Part shown: piece after piece, positions 46,199-55,323 of the stretch
How positions within the stretch are numbered: the stretch's first letter is position 1
How the letters are laid out: each line of letters begins with the position of its first letter
NCBI RefSeq assembly: GCF_937871615.1
Contig: NZ_CALMPA010000046.1
Location: 333,314 to 397,313 of the forward strand
Length of the DNA: 64,000 nucleotides
Source of the DNA: an uncultured Sphingomonas sp.
Lineage (GTDB): Bacteria; Pseudomonadota; Alphaproteobacteria; Sphingomonadales; Sphingomonadaceae
Direction of reading: 5' to 3'
Notes under the pieces: generated by a model
What the model saw: only the letters and a program-made list of their open reading frames with translations
Told to the model about the DNA's origin: nothing
Database searches by the model: none
Made by a program: the position numbers and the translations under genes

Positions 46199-47110
46199 TT
46201 AGTGTTCCGCGCCCTCCGGCGTCGCGCGTGGCGGGTGGAGGCGCACGCGGTTCACCCGACGCTCGTCCGCGTCGATCACCTCGATCCGCCAGCCGCTCGG
46301 GTGGGAAATGCAGGCGCCGGGCTCGGGCACATGGCCGGCCAGAACCGCGGTGAGGCCGCCAATCGTGTCAACGTCGCTCTCCGCCTGGCCCAGCCGGGGA
46401 TCGACAGCCGCGCCGATATCCTCAAGCTCGACCCGCGCGTCAGCCTCCCACGCGCCGCCATCAAGCGGCACGAGCTGCGCCTGGGGCGCCTCGTCATGCT
46501 CGTCCTCGATCTCGCCGACGATTTCCTCGATCAGATCCTCGATCGTCACCAGGCCCTCGGTGCCCGAATATTCATCGAGCACGATCGCGAGATGCATCCG
46601 CGTCTGCCGCATGTCCGCGAGCAGATCGAGCGCGCCGCGCGATGTGGGGACGAACAGCGGCTGGCGGATCAATTCGGCGATAGCGGGCGGGCGCGGCCCC
46701 TCGGCGGCAAGGATCGCGAACACATCCTTGATATGGATCATGCCGATGATCGTATCGAGTTTTTCGCGATAGACCGGCAGGCGGGTCACCCCGGCTTCGG
46801 CGAACAGGCGAACGAGATCGTCGAACGGGGTCTGTTCCTCCACCGCGATCATGTCCGCGCGCGGCACGCCGACATCGCCCGCGTCGCGTTCGCCGAAATG
46901 GAGCAGATTGCGGACCATCTGCCGCTCCAGCAGCGTCAGATCGCCCTTGGCATCGGGGGCGGGATCGTCCTCGTGTCGGTCGATCGCTTCTTCGAGCTGG
47001 TCGCGCAGCGTATCTTCCTGCGGATCGCCGAAGATCAGGTTGCGCAAGCCGCGCCAGATGCCGCTTTCATGGGGGTCGCCGTTTCCGGCGCTACTTCGGT
47101 CTTCGGGCAA
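46199..47110 (-). CDS. corC: CorC/hemolysin family protein (CBS-domain)
   Basis: 303-residue cytosolic form with no membrane domain. An N-terminal helix region (GLRNLIFGDPQEDTLRDQLEEAI) is followed by a tandem CBS pair (VGVPRADMIAVEEQ...; GMIHIKDVFAI; RMHLAIVLDEYSGTEGLVTIEDLIEEIVGEIEDEHD) and a CorC_HlyC domain (about 215-300). Family members influence Mg/Co efflux or membrane stress. TTG start at 47110, with AGGA six bases before; only one base from the ybeY stop. Confidence 0.9.
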   Translation of the reverse strand: MPEDRSSAGNGDPHESGIWRGLRNLIFGDPQEDTLRDQLEEAIDRHEDDPAPDAKGDLTLLERQMVRNLLHFGERDAGDVGVPRADMIAVEEQTPFDDLVRLFAEAGVTRLPVYREKLDTIIGMIHIKDVFAILAAEGPRPPAIAELIRQPLFVPTSRGALDLLADMRQTRMHLAIVLDEYSGTEGLVTIEDLIEEIVGEIEDEHDEAPQAQLVPLDGGAWEADARVELEDIGAAVDPRLGQAESDVDTIGGLTAVLAGHVPEPGACISHPSGWRIEVIDADERRVNRVRLHPPRATPEGAEH

Positions 47111-47111
47111 G

Positions 47112-47621
47112 TCAGTCCTCGTTGATGGAATAGGGGTCCGCGATGCCGAGATCGGCGAGCGCATCGCGCTCGATCGCCTCCATCGCGTCACCCTCGTCGT
47201 CGGTCAGGTGGTCATAACCTAGCAGATGCAATGTGCCATGCACGATCAAATGCGTGGCATGGGCATCGAAGGTAACGCCGCGCTCCACCGCTTCGCGCGC
47301 GCAGACGCCATGCGCCAGCACGATATCGCCGAGCAGCAATTCGCCGTCATCGGTATTCTGGCTCACTGTTTCGATCAGATCGGGTTGCACCATCGGAAAG
47401 GACAGCACGTTGGTGGGCTTGTCCTTGCCGCGATACTGGCGGTTGAGCGTGCGCACCTCCTCATCCGGGGCAAGCCGCACGCTCACCTCGACCAGCGCCG
47501 CGGTGGTGAGCAATTCGCCAAACGGCGTCCGCCGCACCGCCGCGCGCACCGCCATTTCGGCAAGCACCGTCCAATCCCGTTCGGGCCACGGCGCCGCGCG
47601 GCTGAGTTCGATCTCGATCAT
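47112..47621 (-). CDS. ybeY: Endoribonuclease YbeY (rRNA maturation factor)
   Basis: 169-residue metallo-RNase for 16S rRNA 3' processing and ribosome quality control. The zinc motif HLIVHGTLHLLGYDH (H-xxx-H-xxxxx-H) is intact, preceded by YRGKDKPTNVLSFP and LLGDIVL. The ATG overlaps the phoH stop (ATGA), and corC follows one base after. Confidence 0.97.
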   Translation of the reverse strand: MIEIELSRAAPWPERDWTVLAEMAVRAAVRRTPFGELLTTAALVEVSVRLAPDEEVRTLNRQYRGKDKPTNVLSFPMVQPDLIETVSQNTDDGELLLGDIVLAHGVCAREAVERGVTFDAHATHLIVHGTLHLLGYDHLTDDEGDAMEAIERDALADLGIADPYSINED

Positions 47622-48634
47622 CGCTGCGCCATAGGCGCGGAATCCTCGCCCTCATAGGCCGCGACGATCCGGCCGACGATCGGATGGCGCACCACATCGG
47701 CGGCGGTGAAGCGGCAAAGCGAAATGCCCTCGATCCCTTCCAGCCGGGAAGTCGCATCCGCAAGCCCCGATGCCGTCACCCCACCGGGAAGATCGGTCTG
47801 CTTCGGATCGCCGCAGATCACCATCCGGCTGTTCTGGCCGAAACGGGTGAGGAACATCTTCATCTGCGCCGGCGTGGTGTTCTGCGCTTCGTCCAGGATC
47901 ACGAAGGCATCGGAAAGCGTCCGCCCGCGCATGAACGCGATCGGCGCGATCTCGATCTCGCCCGAGGCGATGCGCCGCTCCACCTGCTCGGCGGGCAGGC
48001 AATCGTAGAGCGCATCGTAAAGCGGGCGAAGATAGGGATCGACCTTCTCCTTCATGTCGCCGGGCAGGAAGCCGAGCCGTTCGCCCGCCTCCACCGCCGG
48101 GCGCGACAGGATCAGCCGCTGCACCGATCCGGTGATGAGCTGCGCCACCGCCTGCGCCACCGCGATATAGGTCTTGCCGGTGCCCGCCGGCCCAAGTGCG
48201 AAGATCATGTCGTTGGTGGTCAGTTCGCGCATGTAATGGGCCTGCGCGGCGGTGCGCGGCACGATCGTTTTCTTGCGCGTGCGGATCATGATCGGCGGCG
48301 ATTCGGTCCGCTCTGCCGAGATGATGCCGTCAAGCGTCGGTTCGGCGGCCATCGCGATCGCGGCATCGACCAGCCCGGTATCCACTTCCTCGCCACGCTG
48401 GATGCGGGCGTAAAGCTCGTTCAGCACATCGCGCGCGACGGCCACCTGCTCGGCGGTTCCTTCCAGTCCGATGCGATTGCCCCGTGCCGTGATATAGACC
48501 CCAAGCCGGTTTTCCAGCGCGACCAGATTCTGGTCATATTGGCCGAACAATCGGGCAAGCAACTGGGGCTTGTCGAACAGCACGTCCACCCGGCTGCGTT
48601 CGCCGGAATGGGCGGGAACGGGCTTGCGGCTCAT
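47618..48634 (-). CDS. phoH: PhoH-family ATPase
   Basis: 338-residue PhoH-like ATPase with an N-terminal KH-like segment (VYITARGNRIGLEGTAEQVAVARDVL) and Walker A LGPAGTGKTYIAVA and Walker B FVILDEAQNTTPAQMKMFLTR. Works with YbeY on RNA in many bacteria. ATG at 48634 follows AAGGAG; translational coupling to ybeY. Confidence 0.95.
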   Translation of the reverse strand: MSRKPVPAHSGERSRVDVLFDKPQLLARLFGQYDQNLVALENRLGVYITARGNRIGLEGTAEQVAVARDVLNELYARIQRGEEVDTGLVDAAIAMAAEPTLDGIISAERTESPPIMIRTRKKTIVPRTAAQAHYMRELTTNDMIFALGPAGTGKTYIAVAQAVAQLITGSVQRLILSRPAVEAGERLGFLPGDMKEKVDPYLRPLYDALYDCLPAEQVERRIASGEIEIAPIAFMRGRTLSDAFVILDEAQNTTPAQMKMFLTRFGQNSRMVICGDPKQTDLPGGVTASGLADATSRLEGIEGISLCRFTAADVVRHPIVGRIVAAYEGEDSAPMAQR

Positions 48635-48741
48635 GCGTCTCCTTCGATTCTCGCCGTGATGGCCTTGCGCCAAGGTGCGGCCCGCGCCGCCCCGTCGCAA
48701 GCGTTAATGACAAAGGATTTCATCACTGTGTCGCTATTGCA

Positions 48742-50070
48742 TCACGCTGCGGCGACGGCGGGCGATGCGGGCGAAATTTCGCGCGCGATGATCGAATTGG
48801 GGCCGGCGTGGATCAATTCCACCTCCACCAGCGCACCGATCGGCGCGGATGTATCGAGCAGCACCGATTGCAGCCACGGCGATTTGCCGAGCATCTGCCC
48901 CGGCAGCTTCCCCGGCCGCTCGATCAGCACCGCGCAGCGCCGCCCGACCGATGCCTGATTGAAGGCAAGCTGATCGCGATTGAGCGCGGCTTGCAGGCGC
49001 TGGAGCCGCTCGTCCATCACTTCCGGCGCGATCTGGCCGTCCATCGTCGCGGCGGGCGTGCCGGGGCGGGGGCTGTATTTGAAGCTGAACGCGAACGCAT
49101 GGCCCACCGCGTCGACCAGGCTCAGCGTTTCGGCGAACTCGGCTTCCGTCTCGCCGGGGAAGCCGACGATGAAATCGCCGGACAGCGCGATATCGGGTCG
49201 CGCGGCGCGGACGCGATCGAGGATGCGCAAATAGCTGTCCCGCGTGTGGCTGCGGTTCATCGCCTTCAGCACGCGATCGCTGCCCGATTGCACCGGCAGA
49301 TGCAGGAACGGCATGAGCTTTTCGACATCGCGATGCGCGTCGATCAGCCCCTGCGCCATGTCATTGGGGTGGCTGGTGGTATAGCGGATGCGGGCAAGGC
49401 CCTCGATCCGGTCGAGCGCGCGGATCAGATCATGTAGCCCGCGCCCGTCATCATCGCGCCACGCGTTTACGTTCTGGCCGAGCAGGGTGATCTCGCGCGC
49501 GCCGGCATCGACCAGCGCCTTCGCCTCATCGACGATCTCGCCATGGCGCCGGCTGGTCTCCGCGCCGCGCGTATAGGGAACGACGCAATAGGTGCAGAAT
49601 TTGTCGCAGCCTTCCTGCACGGTCAGAAACGCCGTCGGGCCAACCTTGCGGCGGGCGGGCAGCGCGCCGAATTTGGAGAGGACCGGCATATCGGTATCGA
49701 GCGCGGCCTCGCCCTTCGCGGCATCGGCGACCAGCCGGGGTAGGTTGTGATAGGCTTGCGGGCCGACCACCACGTCCACCTTGGCGCGGCGCACGATTTC
49801 CTCGCCCTCGGCCTGCGCGACGCAACCCGCGATCGCGATCATCTTCGCCGGATCGGTTTTGCGCAGGCGCCCGATATCGGAATAGACCTTCTCGGTCGCC
49901 TTCTCGCGGATGTGGCAGGTGTTGAGCACCACCAGATCGGCGCTCGCCGCATCGTCGGTCGCGGTCAGCCCGTCGGCGGCCATCAGTTCGGCCATCCGCT
50001 CGCCGTCATAGACGTTCATCTGGCAGCCGAACGACTTGACGTGGAAAGTCTTGGGCGGGGTCTTCGTCAT
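48742..50070 (-). CDS. miaB: tRNA-2-methylthio-N6-dimethylallyladenosine synthase
   Basis: 442-residue radical-SAM methylthiotransferase acting on i6A37 of tRNA. Three domains: UPF0004 with cluster Cys ([33 protein letters not shown]), the radical-SAM core ([17 protein letters not shown], CxxxCxxC) and a C-terminal TRAM (about 380-440). The true start is [11 protein letters not shown] at 50070; the open frame runs far upstream into plsC. Eight bases after plsC. Confidence 0.97.
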   Translation of the reverse strand: MTKTPPKTFHVKSFGCQMNVYDGERMAELMAADGLTATDDAASADLVVLNTCHIREKATEKVYSDIGRLRKTDPAKMIAIAGCVAQAEGEEIVRRAKVDVVVGPQAYHNLPRLVADAAKGEAALDTDMPVLSKFGALPARRKVGPTAFLTVQEGCDKFCTYCVVPYTRGAETSRRHGEIVDEAKALVDAGAREITLLGQNVNAWRDDDGRGLHDLIRALDRIEGLARIRYTTSHPNDMAQGLIDAHRDVEKLMPFLHLPVQSGSDRVLKAMNRSHTRDSYLRILDRVRAARPDIALSGDFIVGFPGETEAEFAETLSLVDAVGHAFAFSFKYSPRPGTPAATMDGQIAPEVMDERLQRLQAALNRDQLAFNQASVGRRCAVLIERPGKLPGQMLGKSPWLQSVLLDTSAPIGALVEVELIHAGPNSIIAREISPASPAVAAA

Positions 50071-50078
50071 GGCGGCGC

Positions 50079-50765
50079 CTATACTGAAGCGCGTACCGGA
50101 TCGCCACCCGCTGCCGCTATCCGTGCGCGCGCCTCCGCCGCGATCGCCTTGCGACCGGGAAAATCGTGCGGATCGAACGGATCGCAAAAATGCAGCGTGG
50201 CGGTGAAATGGCCGGCGCGGCGCAGCACGCGCTTGGCGTGATCCGCCCCAGGCTCGTCGCCGACCCACGCCAGTTCGTGCGTCGCCGCGCCGTAATCCAC
50301 CCGTACCGGCTGGACGAGTACGCCCGGCGGCGGCGGATCGAGCACGGCCAGCAGCGCGGCCTTGAACGGCAGCAATTCGCTGCCGTCGCCGGTCGTCCCC
50401 TCGGGGAAGATGGTGATAGACCATGTTTCGGCCAGCGCATCGCGAAGCTGGTTGATCTGCGCGGCGATGCCCATCCGGTCGTCACGGCGGACGAACAGCG
50501 TGCGGTTGAGCGTGCAGAGCCAGCCGACCACCGGCACGTCGCGCAATTCGGCCTTGGCGACGAAGGCGCTGCCGTTCGCCCCGGCGAGGATCGGGATGTC
50601 CATCCAGCTCAGATGATTGGCGAGGAACACCACGTCACGGCGTAGTGGCGTGCCGATCACGCGTCGCCGCGCGCCGATGATCCGCCCCATCGCGCCCAGG
50701 AACAGCCGCGGCCAGGGGGAGGGCAGGCGGAGCAGCCGCCACAACAGGTGAAGCGGCACCGCCAT
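50079..50765 (-). CDS. plsC: 1-acyl-sn-glycerol-3-phosphate acyltransferase
   Basis: Second acylation step of phosphatidic acid synthesis. 228 residues from the ATG with ANHLSWMD (HxxxxD catalytic motif), [15 protein letters not shown] and the FPEGTTGDG block. Hydrophobic codons continue upstream ([16 protein letters not shown]), so the true start may be slightly earlier, at a non-ATG codon. It lies between fur and miaB in the conserved order. Confidence 0.92.
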   Translation of the reverse strand: MAVPLHLLWRLLRLPSPWPRLFLGAMGRIIGARRRVIGTPLRRDVVFLANHLSWMDIPILAGANGSAFVAKAELRDVPVVGWLCTLNRTLFVRRDDRMGIAAQINQLRDALAETWSITIFPEGTTGDGSELLPFKAALLAVLDPPPPGVLVQPVRVDYGAATHELAWVGDEPGADHAKRVLRRAGHFTATLHFCDPFDPHDFPGRKAIAAEARARIAAAGGDPVRASV

Positions 50766-50814
50766 GGCGAGCGCCGCGATCAGCGCGCAAAGTCTCGGAT
50801 AAAGGCGAACCGCC

Positions 50815-51237
50815 TCAATCCTTGCGATTGAGGCTGACGCCGTACAATTCCATCCGGTGATCGACCAGCCGGAAGCCGAGCTTCTCCGCGATCTGCTTCT
50901 GGAGCTGCTCCAGCTCGGGATCGACGAATTCGATCACCTTGCCCGTCTCCACGTCGATCAGATGATCGTGATGCGCCTCGGGCGATGGTTCGTAACGCGC
51001 GCGTCCGTCGCCGAAATCATGGCGATCGAGAATGCCCGCCTCCTCGAACAATCGCACGGTACGATACACCGTCGCAATCGAGATGCCGGGATCAATCGCG
51101 GAGGCGCGGGCATAAACCTTTTCGACGTCGGGATGGTCCTCCGCCTCGGACAGCACGCGCGCGATGACGCGGCGCTGCTCGGTGATGCGTAGGCCCTTTT
51201 CATGGCACAGGGCTTCAAGATCAATCTTACGGGACAT
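50815..51237 (-). CDS. fur: Fur-family metal-responsive regulator
   Basis: 140-residue Fur protein. N-terminal winged helix (CHEKGLRITEQRRVIARVLSEAEDHPDVEKVYARASAID) and dimerisation domain with the metal site EAHHDHLIDVETGKVIEFVDPELEQL. The typical C-terminal Cys pair is not seen, which is normal for many alphaproteobacterial Fur proteins. Represses iron- or manganese-regulated genes with metal bound. A palindrome in its leader may be a self-operator or a terminator. Start codon context is weak. Confidence 0.94.
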   Translation of the reverse strand: MSRKIDLEALCHEKGLRITEQRRVIARVLSEAEDHPDVEKVYARASAIDPGISIATVYRTVRLFEEAGILDRHDFGDGRARYEPSPEAHHDHLIDVETGKVIEFVDPELEQLQKQIAEKLGFRLVDHRMELYGVSLNRKD

Positions 51238-51259
51238 GGCGGCATTGTACTGCGCAAAG

Positions 51260-51293
51260 CTTGTTGCGAGAAGCGATACCGACTCGCAACAAG
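51260..51293. promoter_or_regulatory. Long inverted repeat between sppA and fur
   Basis: Perfect 11-base arms CTTGTTGCGAG and CTCGCAACAAG with a 12-base centre. Starts 14 bases after the sppA stop and 23 bases before the fur ATG. Acts either as a terminator for sppA or an operator overlapping the fur promoter; there is no T-tract. TTGCGA/TCGCAA half-sites occur in some Fur/Mur-type boxes from memory, but that match is unproven. Confidence 0.5.
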
Positions 51294-51306
51294 ACGAAGC
51301 GAGCGG

Positions 51307-53181
51307 TTACAGGCCGATCCGGGCCAGAAGCACGTCGAGCAGCCGCGCATCGGACGGGGCGGGCGCGGTCGGGCCGAAGCCGCCGCATTCGAGGCACGCG
51401 GCCTGCACGCCGCCGCCCATCGCCAGCCGCTTCACATCGCCGATCGCGCGAGACATCAGCGCGCGCTGTTCCCACGCGATCCGCGCCAGCGCATCCGCCG
51501 GCGCGGCGCTGTCGTCGTCATTGTCGCGATTGATCCGCCGCGCGAGTTCAGCGCCCCAGCCGGGCTTCTTTTCGAGATAGGTGACTTGCGCCGTGGCCGG
51601 ATCGAGCTTCGCGCGCTTCGCGGCCTCCGCCACGGCATCATTGAGCGTGCCGAACCGATCAACCAGCCCAAGCTGCCGCGCGGTGCCGCCGATCCACACC
51701 CGGCCCTGCGCGATCTCGTCCACCTTCGCCACCGGCATCTTGCGCGATTGCGAGACGCGGGCGAGGAATTCGGCATATCCGTGCTCGATCGCGGACTGGA
51801 ACACCGCGTCGGTCGCCGGATTGGTGCCCGCGAATATATCGGGCTGGCCCGATAGTGGCGTGGTCCTCACCCCGTCGGTCGTCACGCCGATCTTGGCGAG
51901 CGTGTTCTCGAATGTCGGGACGATGCCGAAGATGCCGATCGACCCGGTGATCGTCGAAGGCTCGGCGAAGATCACGTCGCCCGGCGTCGATACCCAGAAG
52001 CCGCCCGACGCCGCGACGCCGCCCATCGAAACGACCACGGGCAGGCCCTGCCGCTTGGCTTCCAGCAGCGCGAGGCGGATGTGTTCGGATGCGTTGACCG
52101 ATCCGCCCGGCGAATCGACGCGCAGGACAAGCGCCTTCAGCGTCTTCTTGGCCAGCCCGTCGTAGATGAACTTCGCGATCGTATCGCCGCCGGCGGTGCC
52201 CGGCCCGGCCTTGCCGTCCACGATATCGCCCGCCACGGTCACCACGCCGATCGCGCCGCTCTTGGGCAGCGGATGCGCATCGTTCCAGGCGTCATAATCA
52301 ATCGACTTGAACCAGCCCGCCGGCTTGGTCTCGTCGCCGCCCGCGATCTGGGCGACACGGCGCCCGAACGACACCCGGTCGCCCAGCTTGTCGACGATGC
52401 CGGAGGCAAGATTGGCTTTCGCGATATCGCCCTGCGCGGCGAGCACCACCTTGTCGGGGCTGGTCAGCCAGTCGGCGATATGCGCTTTGGGGCGGGTACG
52501 GGCGATCGCCTCCTTCCACTGATCGAACAGGCCGTTTTGGAGGACGGTGGCCGCTTCCCTCGCCTCGGGGCTTTGGTCCGTGCGGGTAAATGGCTCGACG
52601 AAGGATTTGTACTTCCCGACGCGATAGACATGGGCGTTGACGCCCAGCTTGTCGATCAGCCCCTTGTAATAGAGCTGGCTGCCGCCCGGCCCCGCGAAGA
52701 CAGTGCCGCCCATCGGGTCCATCCACACTTCGCTCGCCGCGGCGGCGAGGCGGTAGCCGCCATCGGTATAGCTGGTCGCGAAGGCGAGCACCGGCTTGCC
52801 CGCGTTGCGCGCGCGCAGCAGCGCATCCGCCACCTCGCCGAGCGTTGCCGGATAGGCGCCGCCGAACCGATCGAGATCGAGCACGATCGCCTTGACCCGG
52901 CTGTCATCCCTCGCCGCGTCGATCGCGCGAACCACATCGCGCAGGCGATATTGCCGCACGGTTTTCTGCCCGCTCAGCATCGCGAATGCCGGGATTTCCG
53001 CCGGCTGCTCGACGATCGGCCCCTTCAGATCGAGGACGAGCGCACCATCCTTCACCGCCGCCGGGGTCGGGCGGCTGTTGAGCACGGCAAACAGCACGCC
53101 GAAGAACAGCAGCATCGCGACGAGCACGAGCGCGTCCTTGATGCCCACCAGCAATTTCCAAGCACCGCGCACCAGGTTCAT
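51307..53181 (-). CDS. sppA: Signal peptide peptidase SppA (67K type)
   Basis: 624-residue membrane protease that degrades cleaved signal peptides. N-terminal anchor (LLVGIKDALVLVAMLLFFGVLFAVL), then tandem peptidase-S49 domains. The catalytic Lys is in VYRVGKYKSFVEPF (first domain) and the Ser in VVVSMGGVAASGGFW (second), as in long SppA enzymes. GGAGG lies 11 bases before the ATG at 53181. Precedes fur on the minus strand. Confidence 0.93.
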   Translation of the reverse strand: MNLVRGAWKLLVGIKDALVLVAMLLFFGVLFAVLNSRPTPAAVKDGALVLDLKGPIVEQPAEIPAFAMLSGQKTVRQYRLRDVVRAIDAARDDSRVKAIVLDLDRFGGAYPATLGEVADALLRARNAGKPVLAFATSYTDGGYRLAAAASEVWMDPMGGTVFAGPGGSQLYYKGLIDKLGVNAHVYRVGKYKSFVEPFTRTDQSPEAREAATVLQNGLFDQWKEAIARTRPKAHIADWLTSPDKVVLAAQGDIAKANLASGIVDKLGDRVSFGRRVAQIAGGDETKPAGWFKSIDYDAWNDAHPLPKSGAIGVVTVAGDIVDGKAGPGTAGGDTIAKFIYDGLAKKTLKALVLRVDSPGGSVNASEHIRLALLEAKRQGLPVVVSMGGVAASGGFWVSTPGDVIFAEPSTITGSIGIFGIVPTFENTLAKIGVTTDGVRTTPLSGQPDIFAGTNPATDAVFQSAIEHGYAEFLARVSQSRKMPVAKVDEIAQGRVWIGGTARQLGLVDRFGTLNDAVAEAAKRAKLDPATAQVTYLEKKPGWGAELARRINRDNDDDSAAPADALARIAWEQRALMSRAIGDVKRLAMGGGVQAACLECGGFGPTAPAPSDARLLDVLLARIGL

Positions 53182-53294
53182 CGCGATCGTGCCTCCCTGA
53201 ATTCGGATCAGGCTGTAGCGCGAAGTGTATGGCTCGGGCAATACGCTTGCTGGGGGCGCGAAGCCTCGGTTTGGGACGAGGGCGCCGATGCGTG

Positions 53295-53846
53295 TCAGCG
53301 ATCGCCCGATTGTCGCGGATCGAACGCGGGAACCACCCGCGCCGCATCGCGCGGATCAATGCCCGTGCGCGCGCCCGCCGGCAGCGTCTCATCGCCGTGC
53401 ATCGCCCGCGCCGCGCGCTGGATCGCCTCGATCAGCCGGGGATAGATTCCGCAGCGGCAGATATTGGTGATCGCCGCGGCGATCGCCTCGTCGCTGGGCG
53501 CGCGATCGCGCTTGATGAGGATCGCCGCCGCCATCACCACGCCGGGGATGCAATAGCCGCATTGCGGCACGTTGGCGTCGATCAGCGCGAGCTGGATCGG
53601 ATGGGTGCGCTCACGCGACAGCCCCTCGATCGTGGTGACGAAGGCGCCTTCGGCCTCGTCGATCGTCATGCGGCAGGATTTCACCGCCTTGCCATCGACA
53701 TCGACGATGCACGCGCCGCAACTGCCGGTGCCGCATCCGTATTTCGTGCCGGTGAGATTCGATGCGTCGCGCAGCGCCCACAACAGCGGCGTCTGCGGGT
53801 CCATGCGATATTCGATCGCTTCGTTGTTGACCGTGAGGCGAGCCAT
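53295..53846 (-). CDS. Orphan 2Fe-2S subunit of a xanthine-oxidase-type molybdoenzyme
   Basis: 183 residues. N-terminal plant-ferredoxin domain (GCGTGSCGACIVDVDG, with a fourth ligand in VKSCRM) and a C-terminal [2Fe-2S] domain (VPQCGYCIPGVVM and NICRCGIYPRL), as in the small subunit of isoquinoline 1-oxidoreductase or aldehyde dehydrogenase (IorA-like). The molybdopterin large subunit is missing on both sides: sppA is downstream and an MFS gene is divergent. Either a subunit pairing with a distant partner or a relic; the frame is intact. Confidence 0.85.
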   Translation of the reverse strand: MARLTVNNEAIEYRMDPQTPLLWALRDASNLTGTKYGCGTGSCGACIVDVDGKAVKSCRMTIDEAEGAFVTTIEGLSRERTHPIQLALIDANVPQCGYCIPGVVMAAAILIKRDRAPSDEAIAAAITNICRCGIYPRLIEAIQRAARAMHGDETLPAGARTGIDPRDAARVVPAFDPRQSGDR

Positions 53847-54014
53847 GCTTCCCGATTAGGCGAAACGCGCGCGCCGCGCCAAGCGCGGATCGCGCATGAT
53901 AATTCGCCGGGCCGACGGATTTACCGGCACTGCTGCTTGCAAATATCGCGGCGATGGTCTTTCTGCCCTCGTCCGAACGGGGCGGGGCCGATCGGCCACA
54001 GGGGGGGAGTTCAC

Positions 54015-55307
54015 ATGCACGCCGATACCAGCTCAAGCGCCGCCAGCGGCGACGCCGCCCATGGCTATGATGCGCCCGATCTGCGCGCGTTCGTATTCGC
54101 GCTGTTCTTCATTTTCGGCGGGATCACCAGCCTCAACGACGTGATTATCCCGAAGCTGAAGGAACTGTTCACGCTCAATTATGCGGAGGCCCTTTTGGTG
54201 CAATCCGCCTTTTTCGCGGCTTATGCGATCATGTCGATCCCGGCGGCGGCGATCGTCCGGCGCGCCGGCTATATGCGCACCGCCTCGATCGGCCTCGTCA
54301 CGATGATGGCGGGTTGCCTGTTGTTCGTTCCGGCTTCCTCCTCGGCGAAGTTCGGGCTGTTCCTGTTCGCGCTGTTCGTCCTCGCCAGCGGCATCACGAT
54401 CGTGCAGGTGGTCGCCAATCCGCTGATCTCGCTGCTCGGCGCGCCGCGCACCGCGCATAGCCGGCTGACCTTCGCCCAGGCATTCAATTCGCTCGGCACC
54501 ACGATCTTTCCGTTCGTCGGCTCGATCGTGATCCTCGGCAGTCTCGCCAAGGTGGACGTGAATACGCTCTCGGGCGCCGCGCTCGATGCCTATCGCGCGC
54601 AGGAAACCCATGTCGTGGTGGTCACCTATCTGTGCCTCGCCGCCGCGCTGGCGGTGGTCGCGGCGGTCGTCTGGTCGCGCCGCAACCGGCTGAACGAGGA
54701 ACAGTCGCACGGCAATATCCTGAAGGCGTTCGATCTGCTCGCCCGCCCGCGTTTCGGCATGGGGGCGCTGTGCATCTTCCTTTATGTCGGGGCGGAGGTA
54801 GCGATCGGTTCGCTGATCGTCAGCTATCTGATGGAACCGAGCGTGCTTGGCCTTGCCGATCAGGCGGCGGGCAAGCACGTGCCATTCTATTGGGGCGGCG
54901 CGCTGATCGGCCGGTTCATCGGCGCCTATGTCCTCTCGCGCGTGTCGCCCGGCAAGGTGCTGGCCTGCGTGGCGACGGGCTCGATCGCGCTCATCCTGAT
55001 CTCGGCCAACACAATGGGCATGGTTTCCGGCTGGTCGCTGTTGGCGATCGGGCTGATGAATTCGATCATGTTCCCGACGATCTTCAGCCTGGCGAGCGAG
55101 GGGCTGGGCAAGCGCGCGGCGGAAGGCTCCGGCGTGATCGCCACCGCGATCGTCGGCGGCGCGGTGATCCCGCCGCTCACCGGCTATCTGGCGGACGTGA
55201 GCGGCAGCCTGCATTTCGCGCTGCTGCTGCCCGCGCTCTGCTATGCGGTGATCCTCGGATACGGCATCTACGCCCGCCGCCCCGCCCCGGAACTGATTAC
55301 AGCGTGA
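54015..55307 (+). CDS. Sugar MFS transporter (FucP-like)
   Basis: 430-residue major-facilitator with 12 predicted helices. Family motifs in the FHS (fucose/galactose/glucose:H+) group are SLNDVIIPKLKELFTLNYAEALLVQSAFFAAYAIMSIPAAAIVRRAGY and GRFIGAYVLSRVSPGKVLA. A soluble N-terminus of about 25 residues precedes the first helix. Proton-coupled sugar uptake is likely, sugar unknown. GGGGAG precedes the ATG; the open frame upstream is non-coding. Confidence 0.87.
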   Translation: MHADTSSSAASGDAAHGYDAPDLRAFVFALFFIFGGITSLNDVIIPKLKELFTLNYAEALLVQSAFFAAYAIMSIPAAAIVRRAGYMRTASIGLVTMMAGCLLFVPASSSAKFGLFLFALFVLASGITIVQVVANPLISLLGAPRTAHSRLTFAQAFNSLGTTIFPFVGSIVILGSLAKVDVNTLSGAALDAYRAQETHVVVVTYLCLAAALAVVAAVVWSRRNRLNEEQSHGNILKAFDLLARPRFGMGALCIFLYVGAEVAIGSLIVSYLMEPSVLGLADQAAGKHVPFYWGGALIGRFIGAYVLSRVSPGKVLACVATGSIALILISANTMGMVSGWSLLAIGLMNSIMFPTIFSLASEGLGKRAAEGSGVIATAIVGGAVIPPLTGYLADVSGSLHFALLLPALCYAVILGYGIYARRPAPELITA

Positions 55308-55323
55308 GGGGAGGGCGCCCGGC

